Assembly (NCBI GenBank): GCA_910577805.1
Contig: CAJTOE010000158.1
Span: 1 to 5,741, forward strand
DNA from: an uncultured Oscillospiraceae bacterium
Lineage (GTDB): Bacteria; Bacillota; Clostridia; Oscillospirales; Oscillospiraceae
Direction: 5' to 3'
Length of the DNA stretch: 5,741 bases
Shown: positions 1 through 5,741 of the stretch, one piece after another
Layout: every line of letters starts with the position of its first letter
Position numbering within the stretch: position 1 is the stretch's first letter
Program-made: the position numbers and the translations under genes
The notes under the pieces: generated by a model
The model's database searches: none
What the model saw: the letters and a program-made list of their open reading frames with translations, nothing else
What the model was told of the DNA's origin: nothing

Positions 1-380
1 CCGACATTGGCAAGTACGCCGGCGCCTTTGAGCTGACCGGGAACCTGGGCTCACCCATCGGCAGCTATTCCCACGGGATGCGCCAGAAGCTGGCCCTGAT
101 CTCCGCTTTCATCCGCCGGCCCAAGCTGCTGATCCTGGACGAGCCCTTCGTTGGGCTGGACCCCGCCGCCTCCCACCTGATGAAGGGGTATCTGGCAGAA
201 CTGTGTCAAGGCGGTTCGGCGGTGTTTTTCTCCACCCATGTACTGGAGGTGGCGGAGAAGCTGTGCGATAAAATCGCTATCATCAAGGCCGGACGGCTGG
301 TGAAATCCGGTCCCACGGCGGAACTGGTGGGCGACTCCTCCCTGGAGGACGTGTTCCTGGAACTGGAGGGAGAGAAATGA
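1..380 (+). CDS. ABC transporter ATP-binding protein, C-terminal part (5' end outside window)
   Basis: This is the C-terminal half of a nucleotide-binding subunit that would power the membrane permease encoded next to it from the cytoplasmic side. The reading frame enters at base 3 and is open to the edge, giving 125 residues. Visible motifs, in window numbering, are the signature YSHGMRQK (22-29), Walker B LLILDEP with the catalytic Glu at 47, the D-loop GLDP (51-54) and the switch His 79 in STH. Walker A and the Q-loop lie upstream of the window. The YSHGM form in place of LSGGQ is common in ATPases paired with ABC-2-type exporters (family knowledge). The internal ATG at 78 is not the start, since it falls inside the signature motif. 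The stop codon overlaps the start of the permease (ATGA), which implies translational coupling. The substrate is unknown. Confidence 0.95.
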   Translation, partial: DIGKYAGAFELTGNLGSPIGSYSHGMRQKLALISAFIRRPKLLILDEPFVGLDPAASHLMKGYLAELCQGGSAVFFSTHVLEVAEKLCDKIAIIKAGRLVKSGPTAELVGDSSLEDVFLELEGEK

Positions 381-1969
381 CGAAGTTTCTCGCTTTGCTG
401 AAGGTGAGTATCCAATCCATGCTGCTCTCCTCCACCAACTCCCGGGGCCGCAGCCGGAAAAAGGCCGCCACCGGTACAGGCGCCATCATCGTCATTGCCG
501 GCCTTGGCCTGTACCTGTCAGGGTTTTACAGCTACATGCTGATGCAGGTGCTAGCGCCCTCCCATATGGAGGTTCTGGTGTTCATTTTCATGGGTATGGT
601 CGCCCTAGCAGGCGGGCTGCTGTTCACTACTTTCGCAGTTAAGGGCGTGGTGTTCGGCGGTAAAGATAACGATCTGCTGCTAAGTATGCCGGTACCCTCC
701 ACCCTGTTGATGGCCAGCCGGGTGACGGCCATCTATCTGGAGAACCTGCTGTTCTCTGCCTTTGTGCTGCTTCCCGCCGGGGTGGTCTGCACGATGATGA
801 CCCAGAACGGCGTGGGACACAGCCTTCCGTTTTGGGTTCGGCTGGCCATCGCGGCTCTGGTCCTGCCCTTGCTGGATACGGCGCTGTCGGTCCTGCTGGG
901 GGCCTTGATGGCGTTTCTGGCCGCCAAGGTGTCCAAGGGGGCGCTGGGGCAGAACATCGTAACGGGTCTGTTTCTGGTTGTGGTGTTCTATTTTTCCTTC
1001 AATGTCAACAAAATGATTGGCGCCCTTGCCGCCAATGCCGCTGGTATAAAAGACTCCCTTAACTGGGCCGCGCCCCTTCTGTGGATGGGTGAGGGCATCA
1101 TGGGGGACTGGGGCCTGCTGCTGGCTTTCGCCGCCTGCTGTGTCATTTCCTTTGCTCTGGTGGTGTTCGGTTTGGGCCGGGTATACCGTCAGGCCGTCAC
1201 AGCTTTTGCTGCCAGAGCCGCTCAGAGCAACTATAAGCTCTCCACCCAATCCGCCTCCAGCCAGAAAAAGGCCCTTTTTCGGAAAGAGGCTCAGCGGTTC
1301 TTTGGTACGCCTATGTATTTCTGGAACGCCGGTCTCGGCCTGATCCTGCTGCTGGCCGCCGGGGTGGCGTCCTTGATTTTGCGGGACAAGCTGCTTGTCT
1401 ACCTGGGCATGGCCGGGGAAAGCATTCCTCTGCTGCCTATGGCGGCGGCTGTGATATGCTTCTGCCTGTGTACCTGTCCCATCGCCGCCCCTTCTGTCAG
1501 CCTGGAGGGGAAATACCTCTGGATCCTACGGGAGGCACCTATGTCAGATCATACGCTGTTGTGGGTCAAGGTTGGGTTCCAGCTCCTGCTGACCCTGCCC
1601 TGCACTGTGATTGCCGGACTGTGCCTGTCCATTGCGCTGGGGTTCCAGTTGTGGCAGGGTACCGCACTTCTGATTGCCACACTGCTCTTTGCAGTGGGGC
1701 ACGCCATGTTTGGGATGCTGATGGGACTGACCTTCCCCAAGCTGGACGCAGTCAACGAAACCGTGGTCATCAAGCAGTCTCTGGCTACCACCCTGGCCAT
1801 GTTCGTCCCCATGGCGGTGCTGGCCGCGGCAGGCGGGCTGTACTGGCTGGGCAGCCAGATATCGGGCTGGGCGGCATTCGCTTTCTCCATCCTGCTGCTT
1901 GTTCTGCTGACAGCGGTATGTGCCGCTATCCTCTCCAAACGCGGCCCAACCATGCTCCGGGCACTGTAA
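377..1969 (+). CDS. ABC-2-type exporter permease, 530 residues, about 12 membrane segments
   Basis: This is the membrane subunit partnering the upstream ATPase. The ATG lies in an ATGA overlap with the ATPase stop, and GGAGGG sits 6 bases upstream (365-370). A short basic N-terminus (residues 21-30) is followed by hydrophobic segments at roughly 35-58, 65-90, 117-142, 153-182 (possibly two), 191-210, 245-268, 316-336, 350-372, 396-424, 428-452, 470-492 and 497-520. A hydrophilic stretch at about 270-312 separates two halves. Each half contains a similar element after its second segment: GKDNDLLLSMPV near 95-106 and GKYLWILREAPM near 378-389. This suggests two half-permeases fused in one chain. 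It resembles large Firmicutes ABC-2-like permeases (I think of the Pfam ABC_tran_2 group, from memory). No substrate can be assigned; a lipid, peptide or drug exporter is possible. Confidence 0.88.
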   Translation: MTKFLALLKVSIQSMLLSSTNSRGRSRKKAATGTGAIIVIAGLGLYLSGFYSYMLMQVLAPSHMEVLVFIFMGMVALAGGLLFTTFAVKGVVFGGKDNDLLLSMPVPSTLLMASRVTAIYLENLLFSAFVLLPAGVVCTMMTQNGVGHSLPFWVRLAIAALVLPLLDTALSVLLGALMAFLAAKVSKGALGQNIVTGLFLVVVFYFSFNVNKMIGALAANAAGIKDSLNWAAPLLWMGEGIMGDWGLLLAFAACCVISFALVVFGLGRVYRQAVTAFAARAAQSNYKLSTQSASSQKKALFRKEAQRFFGTPMYFWNAGLGLILLLAAGVASLILRDKLLVYLGMAGESIPLLPMAAAVICFCLCTCPIAAPSVSLEGKYLWILREAPMSDHTLLWVKVGFQLLLTLPCTVIAGLCLSIALGFQLWQGTALLIATLLFAVGHAMFGMLMGLTFPKLDAVNETVVIKQSLATTLAMFVPMAVLAAAGGLYWLGSQISGWAAFAFSILLLVLLTAVCAAILSKRGPTMLRAL

Positions 1970-1974
1970 CAGTG

Positions 1975-2010
1975 GGCCCCGGCGTTCACGAAGGAACGCC
2001 GGGGCCTTTT
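1975..2010 (+). terminator. Intrinsic terminator of the + strand ABC operon
   Basis: A perfect 13-bp stem is formed by GGCCCCGGCGTTC (1975-1987) and its exact complement (1994-2006). It has a six-base loop and is followed by TTTT (2007-2010). It begins six bases after the permease stop codon. Read on the - strand the same stem follows the FtsX permease stop but has no T tract behind it, so it would be a weaker, non-canonical terminator in that direction. It is the only element in the 59-base convergent gap. Confidence 0.9.
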
Positions 2011-2028
2011 GTATGGCAGCTCAGGGTT

Positions 2029-3996
2029 CTATTCCACAGTTTCAATGGAGTCCACGATACTGAGCTTTGCAATTTTCCGCAGCGGGACGGCTGTAGCCAG
2101 CAGGCAGGCCGCAATGGACAGGACCACCGCCTCCGCCATGGGGAGCAGCACAGGTAGTTCTTTGCCCGCGATGGTGATGGTACTGCCCGCTTCCACATGG
2201 GTCGTGCCATAGGACACGCCCTCAACGGCCATGGGGATGGGGTTTCGGACCACACAGCCCTCCCCGGCTTTCAGCGCTCCCAGGTGCTCCGGTGTAAGCC
2301 GTCCGGCAAATTCATGCTCCACCCACCGGTCGTTCAGTCCGAAAATCTGGAAGGTCTCCCCGGGACCGAGTACAAGATCCGTCTCGATCCCTACCGGGCG
2401 GTTCTGTCCGTCCAGTTCATAGAGCGTGAACTGCTCCGCCGCCACTGATGTTACACGTTCATCCACCTCCAGCGCCGCCAGCTCCTCCGGTGTGATCCCG
2501 GTCACCTGGTTGACGATGGAATAGTCCCCCAGGTGCTCCGACAGCGTGCCCGCCACACTGAGCAGGGACAAGAACCCCTGCAGAGCGATAAAAACGGTGA
2601 TGCTCATGACCAGGGACAGGATAGTGATTACCGTGCGGCCACGGCTGCGGCGCAGGTTCAGCCAGGCGCAGTGCCGCTCAAAGCTGCGGATTTTCTTTGC
2701 TCTGCCTCTGCCCCGCTTCACTTTAACGCCTGTTCCGGACATGGCGGACACAGGGGAGACCTTTGCCGCGAACCGTGCCGCCGGGGCCGCCGCCAGGAAG
2801 GCGAATACCAGCGTAACGGCGGCACTGAGCAGCAGATAGGCCCACTGTCCTTCGCTGTTGGCGGCGATCATGCTCTTCAGCTGCTCCGTATCCTGGGCCA
2901 GGAACATCTCCGGCGACAGCTGACTCAGGGCAGCGTTCAGGATGCCTTTGGCGGACAGCCAGCCCAGCAGCAGCCCCGCCGGGATGCCAATGACACAGAG
3001 CAGCAGAACCTCTGCGGAGACCACGGTATAGAGCTGTCCCCTCTCCGCGCCAATGGCCCGCATCGCGCCATACTGCCGGATTCGCTGTGAAACGGCGATT
3101 TTCAGAATGTTGTAAATCACCAGGCCAGCCGCCAGAAGGATCAGCGCCACCACCAATACACCGACCACCAGCAGCCAGGAGAAACCCGTGTCATCCATCC
3201 GTGTCAGTTCTGAATCAGCTGATTCTGTATCATATCGAATCCCCAGCGCGTTCAGAAGCGGAATATTATAGAGCGTGTCCAGCTCGTGAATATTCATCTG
3301 GGCACAGAGGTCATCTACCACCGTCTGAAAGCCCTTTTTATCGGTTGTGCGGATGTCCACACTGTAATAGAGGTAGTTATCCGGCAGAAGCGCTGCTGCC
3401 GTCCCCTCCCCGGCCAGGCCCAAAATATGGCCGCCGGTATAGCCCAGGAAATTGCTCTCTGTGATGCCAACCAGAGTAAACTCAGCGGTATAATCGTAGG
3501 CATCCACTTCAATTCCGTGGCGCAGGGCCTTGGAACAGGAGAGACTGATTTTATCTCCAACCTTCCCGGAGAACCCCAGGAATCGCAAAGCATCTTCTGG
3601 CAGGACCAGTTCCATAGGCGTTTCTGGCAGACGCCCCTCCACAAGGCGGGTATAGGTTGGCCGGGTTTTCAGGCCGTCCCCCCAGTACTCCGCCAGATCC
3701 AGCGAAAGCTGATCGTTCAGCTCCATATCGCCCAAGGGGACGAACCGGCCCGCGTAAGACAGCCGGGGGTCCTGCTCCAGGAACCGGGCCTGCTCCTCGG
3801 TGAGCTGTACAAAGGTGGCGTACCGGTCGCCGCCAATGGCTATGGCCTGCTGCTCCCGCATAGCGGCCAGCACTCCGGCAGACTGCCCTACGGCGGCGGT
3901 CATCATGGTGGATAGAATGATGGCGGTGAGAATGAGCAGTGAGGTCATCTTCTGGGCGAACAGTTCCCGCAGCGCCAGTGTGCGATAGTTTTTCAT
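2029..3996 (-). CDS. FtsX-type ABC transporter permease, 655 residues, second FtsX half incomplete
   Basis: This is the membrane subunit of a MacB/LolCDE-like transporter, working with the ATPase just upstream. The start ATG overlaps the ATPase stop (ATGA) and has GGAGGT 9 bases upstream. The layout is TM1 (about 17-37), a large extracellular domain (about 38-272), TM2 (274-297), a cytoplasmic coupling stretch SQRIRQYGAMRAIGAERG (303-320), TM3 (327-349), TM4 (386-408), and a basic linker (about 424-441). Then come TM5 (454-480), a second extracellular domain (about 482-616) and a last TM (about 618-636) with the tail PLRKIAKLSIVDSIE. Two-domain FtsX permeases normally repeat the TM2-coupling-TM3-TM4 block after the second domain. 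Here only the last segment is present, so about two TMs and one coupling helix are missing in frame. The length is below the roughly 800 or more residues I would expect. The substrate is unknown. Confidence 0.92.
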   Translation of the reverse strand: MKNYRTLALRELFAQKMTSLLILTAIILSTMMTAAVGQSAGVLAAMREQQAIAIGGDRYATFVQLTEEQARFLEQDPRLSYAGRFVPLGDMELNDQLSLDLAEYWGDGLKTRPTYTRLVEGRLPETPMELVLPEDALRFLGFSGKVGDKISLSCSKALRHGIEVDAYDYTAEFTLVGITESNFLGYTGGHILGLAGEGTAAALLPDNYLYYSVDIRTTDKKGFQTVVDDLCAQMNIHELDTLYNIPLLNALGIRYDTESADSELTRMDDTGFSWLLVVGVLVVALILLAAGLVIYNILKIAVSQRIRQYGAMRAIGAERGQLYTVVSAEVLLLCVIGIPAGLLLGWLSAKGILNAALSQLSPEMFLAQDTEQLKSMIAANSEGQWAYLLLSAAVTLVFAFLAAAPAARFAAKVSPVSAMSGTGVKVKRGRGRAKKIRSFERHCAWLNLRRSRGRTVITILSLVMSITVFIALQGFLSLLSVAGTLSEHLGDYSIVNQVTGITPEELAALEVDERVTSVAAEQFTLYELDGQNRPVGIETDLVLGPGETFQIFGLNDRWVEHEFAGRLTPEHLGALKAGEGCVVRNPIPMAVEGVSYGTTHVEAGSTITIAGKELPVLLPMAEAVVLSIAACLLATAVPLRKIAKLSIVDSIETVE

Positions 3997-4667
3997 CCCG
4001 CCGCCACCTCCGACAGGACTCCATCCATAATTGTCAGCCTCCGGTCCGCCGCGGCGGCGATCCGGTTGTCATGTGTGATGATGACCAGCGTCTTGCCCAT
4101 CCGATCCCGGATGCTTTTGAGCATATCCATCACCTCGCCGCCGCTCTTGGAGTCCAGGTTACCGGTGGGTTCGTCCGCAAAAATAACTTCCGGACGGGCG
4201 ATCAGAGCCCGGGCAATGGCCACCCGCTGCTGCTGGCCGCCGGACAGTTCATGGGGAAGGTGGTCCAGGCGGTTCTGGATGCCCAGCAGCTCCGCCAACT
4301 GGCTCAAATAACCCTCGTCTGGCTGCTTTTTGTCCAGCAGCAGAGGCATCAGGATATTCTCCCTGGCCGTCAGCACTGGCAGAAGGTTGAATTGCTGGAA
4401 AATAAAGCCCATCTGCCGGCGGCGGAAGGCGGACAGCTCCTTGTCCGGAAGCGTATAAATTTCCTGGCCGTCATAGGTCAGGCTCCCCGAGGTCGGGTGG
4501 TCCAGCCCGGACAGCAGATGGAGCAGGGTGCTCTTGCCGCTGCCGGATGGGCCAATAATGGAGATGAAATCCCCGGGGGCAATCGTCAGGTCGGCCTTGT
4601 CCAGGGCAACCACCTGATTTTCGCCGCTGCCATAAATTTTTGATAATCCTTTTGCCTTTATGAGCAT
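3993..4667 (-). CDS. MacB/LolD-type ABC transporter ATP-binding protein
   Basis: This is a 224-residue cytoplasmic ATPase with every expected motif: Walker A GPSGSGKST (39-47), Q-loop QQ (91-92), signature LSGGQQQR (141-148), Walker B VIFADEP (161-167) with catalytic Glu 166, D-loop NLDS (170-173) and switch His 199. Both the length and the sequence style (FQQFNLLPVLTARENI, DEPTGNLDS) are typical of the family that drives FtsX-type permeases. Such systems often transmit mechanical force, export peptides or lipoproteins, or give antibiotic resistance (family knowledge). The ATG at 4667 is the only sensible start, because MLIKAKGLSKIYG is the usual N-terminus. Its SD, AAGGAG, lies 9 bases upstream but inside a hairpin arm. 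The first dozen codons are unusually A/T-rich (ATA, AAA, GGA, TTA, TCA, ATT) against a GC-rich remainder. The stop overlaps the permease start. Confidence 0.96.
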   Translation of the reverse strand: MLIKAKGLSKIYGSGENQVVALDKADLTIAPGDFISIIGPSGSGKSTLLHLLSGLDHPTSGSLTYDGQEIYTLPDKELSAFRRRQMGFIFQQFNLLPVLTARENILMPLLLDKKQPDEGYLSQLAELLGIQNRLDHLPHELSGGQQQRVAIARALIARPEVIFADEPTGNLDSKSGGEVMDMLKSIRDRMGKTLVIITHDNRIAAAADRRLTIMDGVLSEVAAG

Positions 4668-4704
4668 AAAAACACTCTCCTTATGTTTGGGATAAGGAGA
4701 GTGT
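4668..4704 (-). terminator. 13-bp perfect hairpin plus U tract abutting the ATPase start codon
   Basis: On the - strand ACACTCTCCTTAT (4704-4692), a seven-base loop CCCAAAC (4691-4685) and ATAAGGAGAGTGT (4684-4672) form an uninterrupted 13-bp stem. It is followed by TTTT (4671-4668) and then directly by ATG (4667-4665). The form is that of an intrinsic terminator or attenuator for transcripts coming from the histidine kinase gene, whose stop codon (4730-4728) lies 23 bases before the stem. The 3' arm also contains the SD of the ATPase. The stem has only 5 G-C pairs, so its terminator strength is uncertain; the structure itself is clear from the sequence. On the + strand no T tract follows, so it acts, if at all, on - strand transcripts. 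Confidence 0.7.
4677..4682 (-). promoter_or_regulatory. Shine-Dalgarno of the MacB/LolD-type ATPase, within a hairpin arm
   Basis: On the - strand AAGGAG (within ATAAGGAG) lies 9 bases before the ATG at 4667. All six bases are in the 3' arm of the perfect 13-bp inverted repeat at 4672-4704. In any transcript that contains both arms, this ribosome binding site would be paired and hidden. Confidence 0.8.
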
Positions 4705-4705
4705 A
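4700..4705 (-). promoter_or_regulatory. Candidate -10 box TACACT for the ATPase-permease operon
   Basis: TACACT (4705-4700 on the - strand) matches four of six bases of TATAAT. It lies exactly 10 bases after the second CTTGAG copy, an arrangement like PhoB-type activated promoters in which the regulator site replaces a good -35. No convincing -35 sits at 16-18 bp. Counting from the -10, the start point would be near A4693, giving a 26-base leader that omits 11 of the 13 bases of the hairpin's 5' arm. This is a weak hexamer on its own, and support comes only from the spacing. Confidence 0.3.
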
Positions 4706-4715
4706 AAAGATAAAT

Positions 4716-4732
4716 CTCAAGAAATCCTCAAG
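4716..4732 (-). promoter_or_regulatory. Candidate response-regulator site: CTTGAG-N5-CTTGAG direct repeat
   Basis: On the - strand CTTGAG occurs at 4732-4727 and again at 4721-4716. The period is 11 bp, and similar flanks follow each copy (GATTT and ATTTA). It overlaps the stop codon of the histidine kinase gene. Two 6-bp half-sites separated by 5 bp are the usual spacing for OmpR/PhoB-family response regulators (family knowledge). HAMP/DHp kinases like the neighbouring one normally signal to that family. Placement 49 to 65 bases before the ATPase start fits a control site for the transporter genes. Assignment to the cognate regulator is inference, and the repeat could also be chance. Confidence 0.45.
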
Positions 4733-5741
4733 TCTGCCCCTGGAATTTGAAGGAAGCTGTAACAGTGGCCCCAGGGCAGTTATTGAGCCGGAGGTCGCCG
4801 CTATGCTTCCTGCACAGCAGCTGGCTGCTATACAGCCCCATACCGAAATGGGCGGCATCCCCCTCCCGCTTTCCGAAGGGTTTCGGGCCGTTCTGGATCA
4901 GTTCCTGGGGGAAACCTGAGCCGTCGTCCGCAACGGTCAGCATTAGAAAGCCGTTGTCTGTTTTCAAGGACAATTCCATCCTGGAACAAGCGAACCGGGC
5001 GGCGTTGGCAATCAGATTTTCCGCCACGGTCAGGAACAAGCCGTGGTCGAGTTCCGCCTGCCCCTCCTGCGGGAAACTGCAGGATAAGTTCAGTGCGGGG
5101 GCCAGCAGCCGGGCGGTCTCCTCCAGTTCACGTCCCATTTGGGGCAGCGAAACCGGCCTGCACTGCACAGGCATCTGCTCCAGCCGCTGGATACTGCTCA
5201 TAGCCTCAACGTATTGCTCAATGCGCCGGGTGTAGACATCCATCCGCTCCAGCATCTGTTCATCCGCGCTCCCGCGCCGCAGCAGCTTCACCGTCCCCTT
5301 CAAAACGGTAACCGGGTTGCGCAGGTCGTGGGCAAAGGCGGCGTTGAGCCGCTTTCGCTCCTCCGCCTGCCGCCACAGTTCCTGATTCGTCCGCAGCAGT
5401 TCCGCCCGCATTGTTTCAAACGCGGCACATACCTGACCCAATTCGTCCCGAGATACCTCCGGGATGGTGAAGTCCAGATCGTGGGCCTGGATGCGCTCCA
5501 TACCCATCTGGAGGACGGAAATGGGACGCTTCAGCTTGATCCGGTAGAACAGGATCCCGGCCAGACACAACCCTCCCACTGGCAGGACCGCCATGGAAAC
5601 CATCTGGATACCATTCAGCAGACACAGAACACGAGTCTGCTCCACTGAGGGCTGCGCCAACTCCGTGATGGTTCCATCCGGCCCAATCTCGATGCCGCCC
5701 CGGGGATAGCCGCCGGCAATGCAGCTGCATACCGCGCAAAC
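4728..5741 (-). CDS. HAMP-domain sensor histidine kinase (N-terminus outside window)
   Basis: This is a membrane sensor kinase that would phosphorylate a response regulator, presumably encoded beyond the right edge. The frame is open from the edge, giving 337 visible residues. They comprise the end of an extracellular sensor region (1 to about 38), a membrane segment (about 40-65) and a HAMP linker (about 66-120). The H-box AHDLRNP follows, with phospho-acceptor His 138 (codon 5330-5328), then the N-box ENLIANAARF (Asn 242), the G1 box DDGSGF (272-277) and the G2 box GMGL (300-303). The kinase core is therefore complete. The first visible residues include three cysteines (2, 5, 7). A TTG at 5660 could be misread as a start, but that would remove the sensor region while the frame continues upstream. 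The gene order kinase, ATPase, permease suggests that it senses something handled by the transporter (inference). Confidence 0.94.
   Translation of the reverse strand, partial: VCAVCSCIAGGYPRGGIEIGPDGTITELAQPSVEQTRVLCLLNGIQMVSMAVLPVGGLCLAGILFYRIKLKRPISVLQMGMERIQAHDLDFTIPEVSRDELGQVCAAFETMRAELLRTNQELWRQAEERKRLNAAFAHDLRNPVTVLKGTVKLLRRGSADEQMLERMDVYTRRIEQYVEAMSSIQRLEQMPVQCRPVSLPQMGRELEETARLLAPALNLSCSFPQEGQAELDHGLFLTVAENLIANAARFACSRMELSLKTDNGFLMLTVADDGSGFPQELIQNGPKPFGKREGDAAHFGMGLYSSQLLCRKHSGDLRLNNCPGATVTASFKFQGQT

Noticed and set aside
1456..2157. 233-codon + strand frame running through the permease end and the terminator
   Set aside because: It overlaps a well-supported permease in another frame, reads through a strong terminator and into the antisense of the FtsX gene, and has no recognisable domain.
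1986..2255. Possible frameshifted continuation of the FtsX permease in another - strand frame, hiding the missing membrane segments
   Set aside because: The alternative frame translates to W-, P- and R-rich sequence without two hydrophobic segments, and the annotated frame already ends in a proper TM and FtsX tail. The missing block is not in the DNA.
3939..4643. 234-codon open frame on the + strand opposite the MacB/LolD-type ATPase
   Set aside because: It is antisense to a gene with every ABC motif, its translation is rich in Q, H, R and P without domain signs, and there is no good SD. It is a shadow of a GC-rich gene. The same holds for 2533..3090 and 3286..3915 on + and 680..1249 on -.
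2029..4667. BceAB-type bacitracin transporter, because a two-component system is adjacent and the permease is about 650 residues long
   Set aside because: BceB has ten TMs with one large extracellular domain late in the chain, and BceS kinases lack a sizeable sensor. Here a large domain follows TM1, a second follows TM5, and the kinase has a HAMP domain. The length match is coincidental, so no bce symbol is given.
4692..4720. Conventional promoter TTGAGA (4720-4715) with CCTTAT (4697-4692), 17-bp spacer, - strand
   Set aside because: The -35 is fair but the -10 matches only three of six consensus bases. The TACACT box with the upstream direct repeat is the better candidate.
4728..5660. Histidine kinase starting at the TTG at 5660 (310 residues)
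   Set aside because: The frame is open for 27 more codons to the window edge with plausible extracellular sequence, and a start there would leave the kinase without a first membrane anchor or sensor domain. The gene is treated as partial instead.

Overview
The window is GC-rich, uses mostly G/C-ending codons, and has strong GGAGG-type Shine-Dalgarno (SD) sequences. Together with the gene types (two exporter-style ABC systems and a HAMP histidine kinase), this points to a Gram-positive, probably gut-type Clostridia/Oscillospiraceae bacterium (inference; no marker gene is present). Coding density is very high. There is no sign of RNA genes, mobile elements or CRISPR, and no stretch over 60 bases lacks a gene.

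Left part, + strand (1..1969): the end of an ABC ATPase with a YSHGM-type signature, coupled by a 4-base ATGA overlap to a 530-residue permease with about 12 membrane segments. The permease looks like a fused pseudo-dimer of two half-permeases. A strong GC-rich hairpin with a short T tract (1975..2010) ends this operon. The gap between the convergent operons (1970..2028) holds only this terminator.

Right part, - strand, read right to left (5741..2029): a HAMP-type sensor histidine kinase running off the window edge, then a MacB/LolD-type ABC ATPase, then a 655-residue FtsX-type permease overlapping the ATPase by ATGA. This is a two-component system next to a probable target transporter; the response regulator presumably lies beyond the right edge. 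The permease has a complete first FtsX half, but its second half lacks the two membrane segments and cytoplasmic coupling element expected between the second extracellular domain and the last membrane segment. It looks like an in-frame internal deletion.

The most interesting site is the 60-base AT-rich gap between the kinase and the ATPase (4668..4727). Reading on the - strand, it holds an 11-bp-period direct repeat, CTTGAG-N5-CTTGAG, overlapping the kinase stop codon; 10 bases downstream, a possible -10 box TACACT; and then a perfect 13-bp hairpin whose 3' arm contains the ATPase SD and whose U tract abuts the ATG. A start point predicted from the -10 box falls almost at the end of the hairpin's 5' arm. 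Read-through transcripts from the kinase gene would therefore carry a terminator-like, SD-hiding hairpin, while transcripts from the local promoter would not. This is a testable model for how the transporter genes are insulated from the sensor operon and switched on separately.
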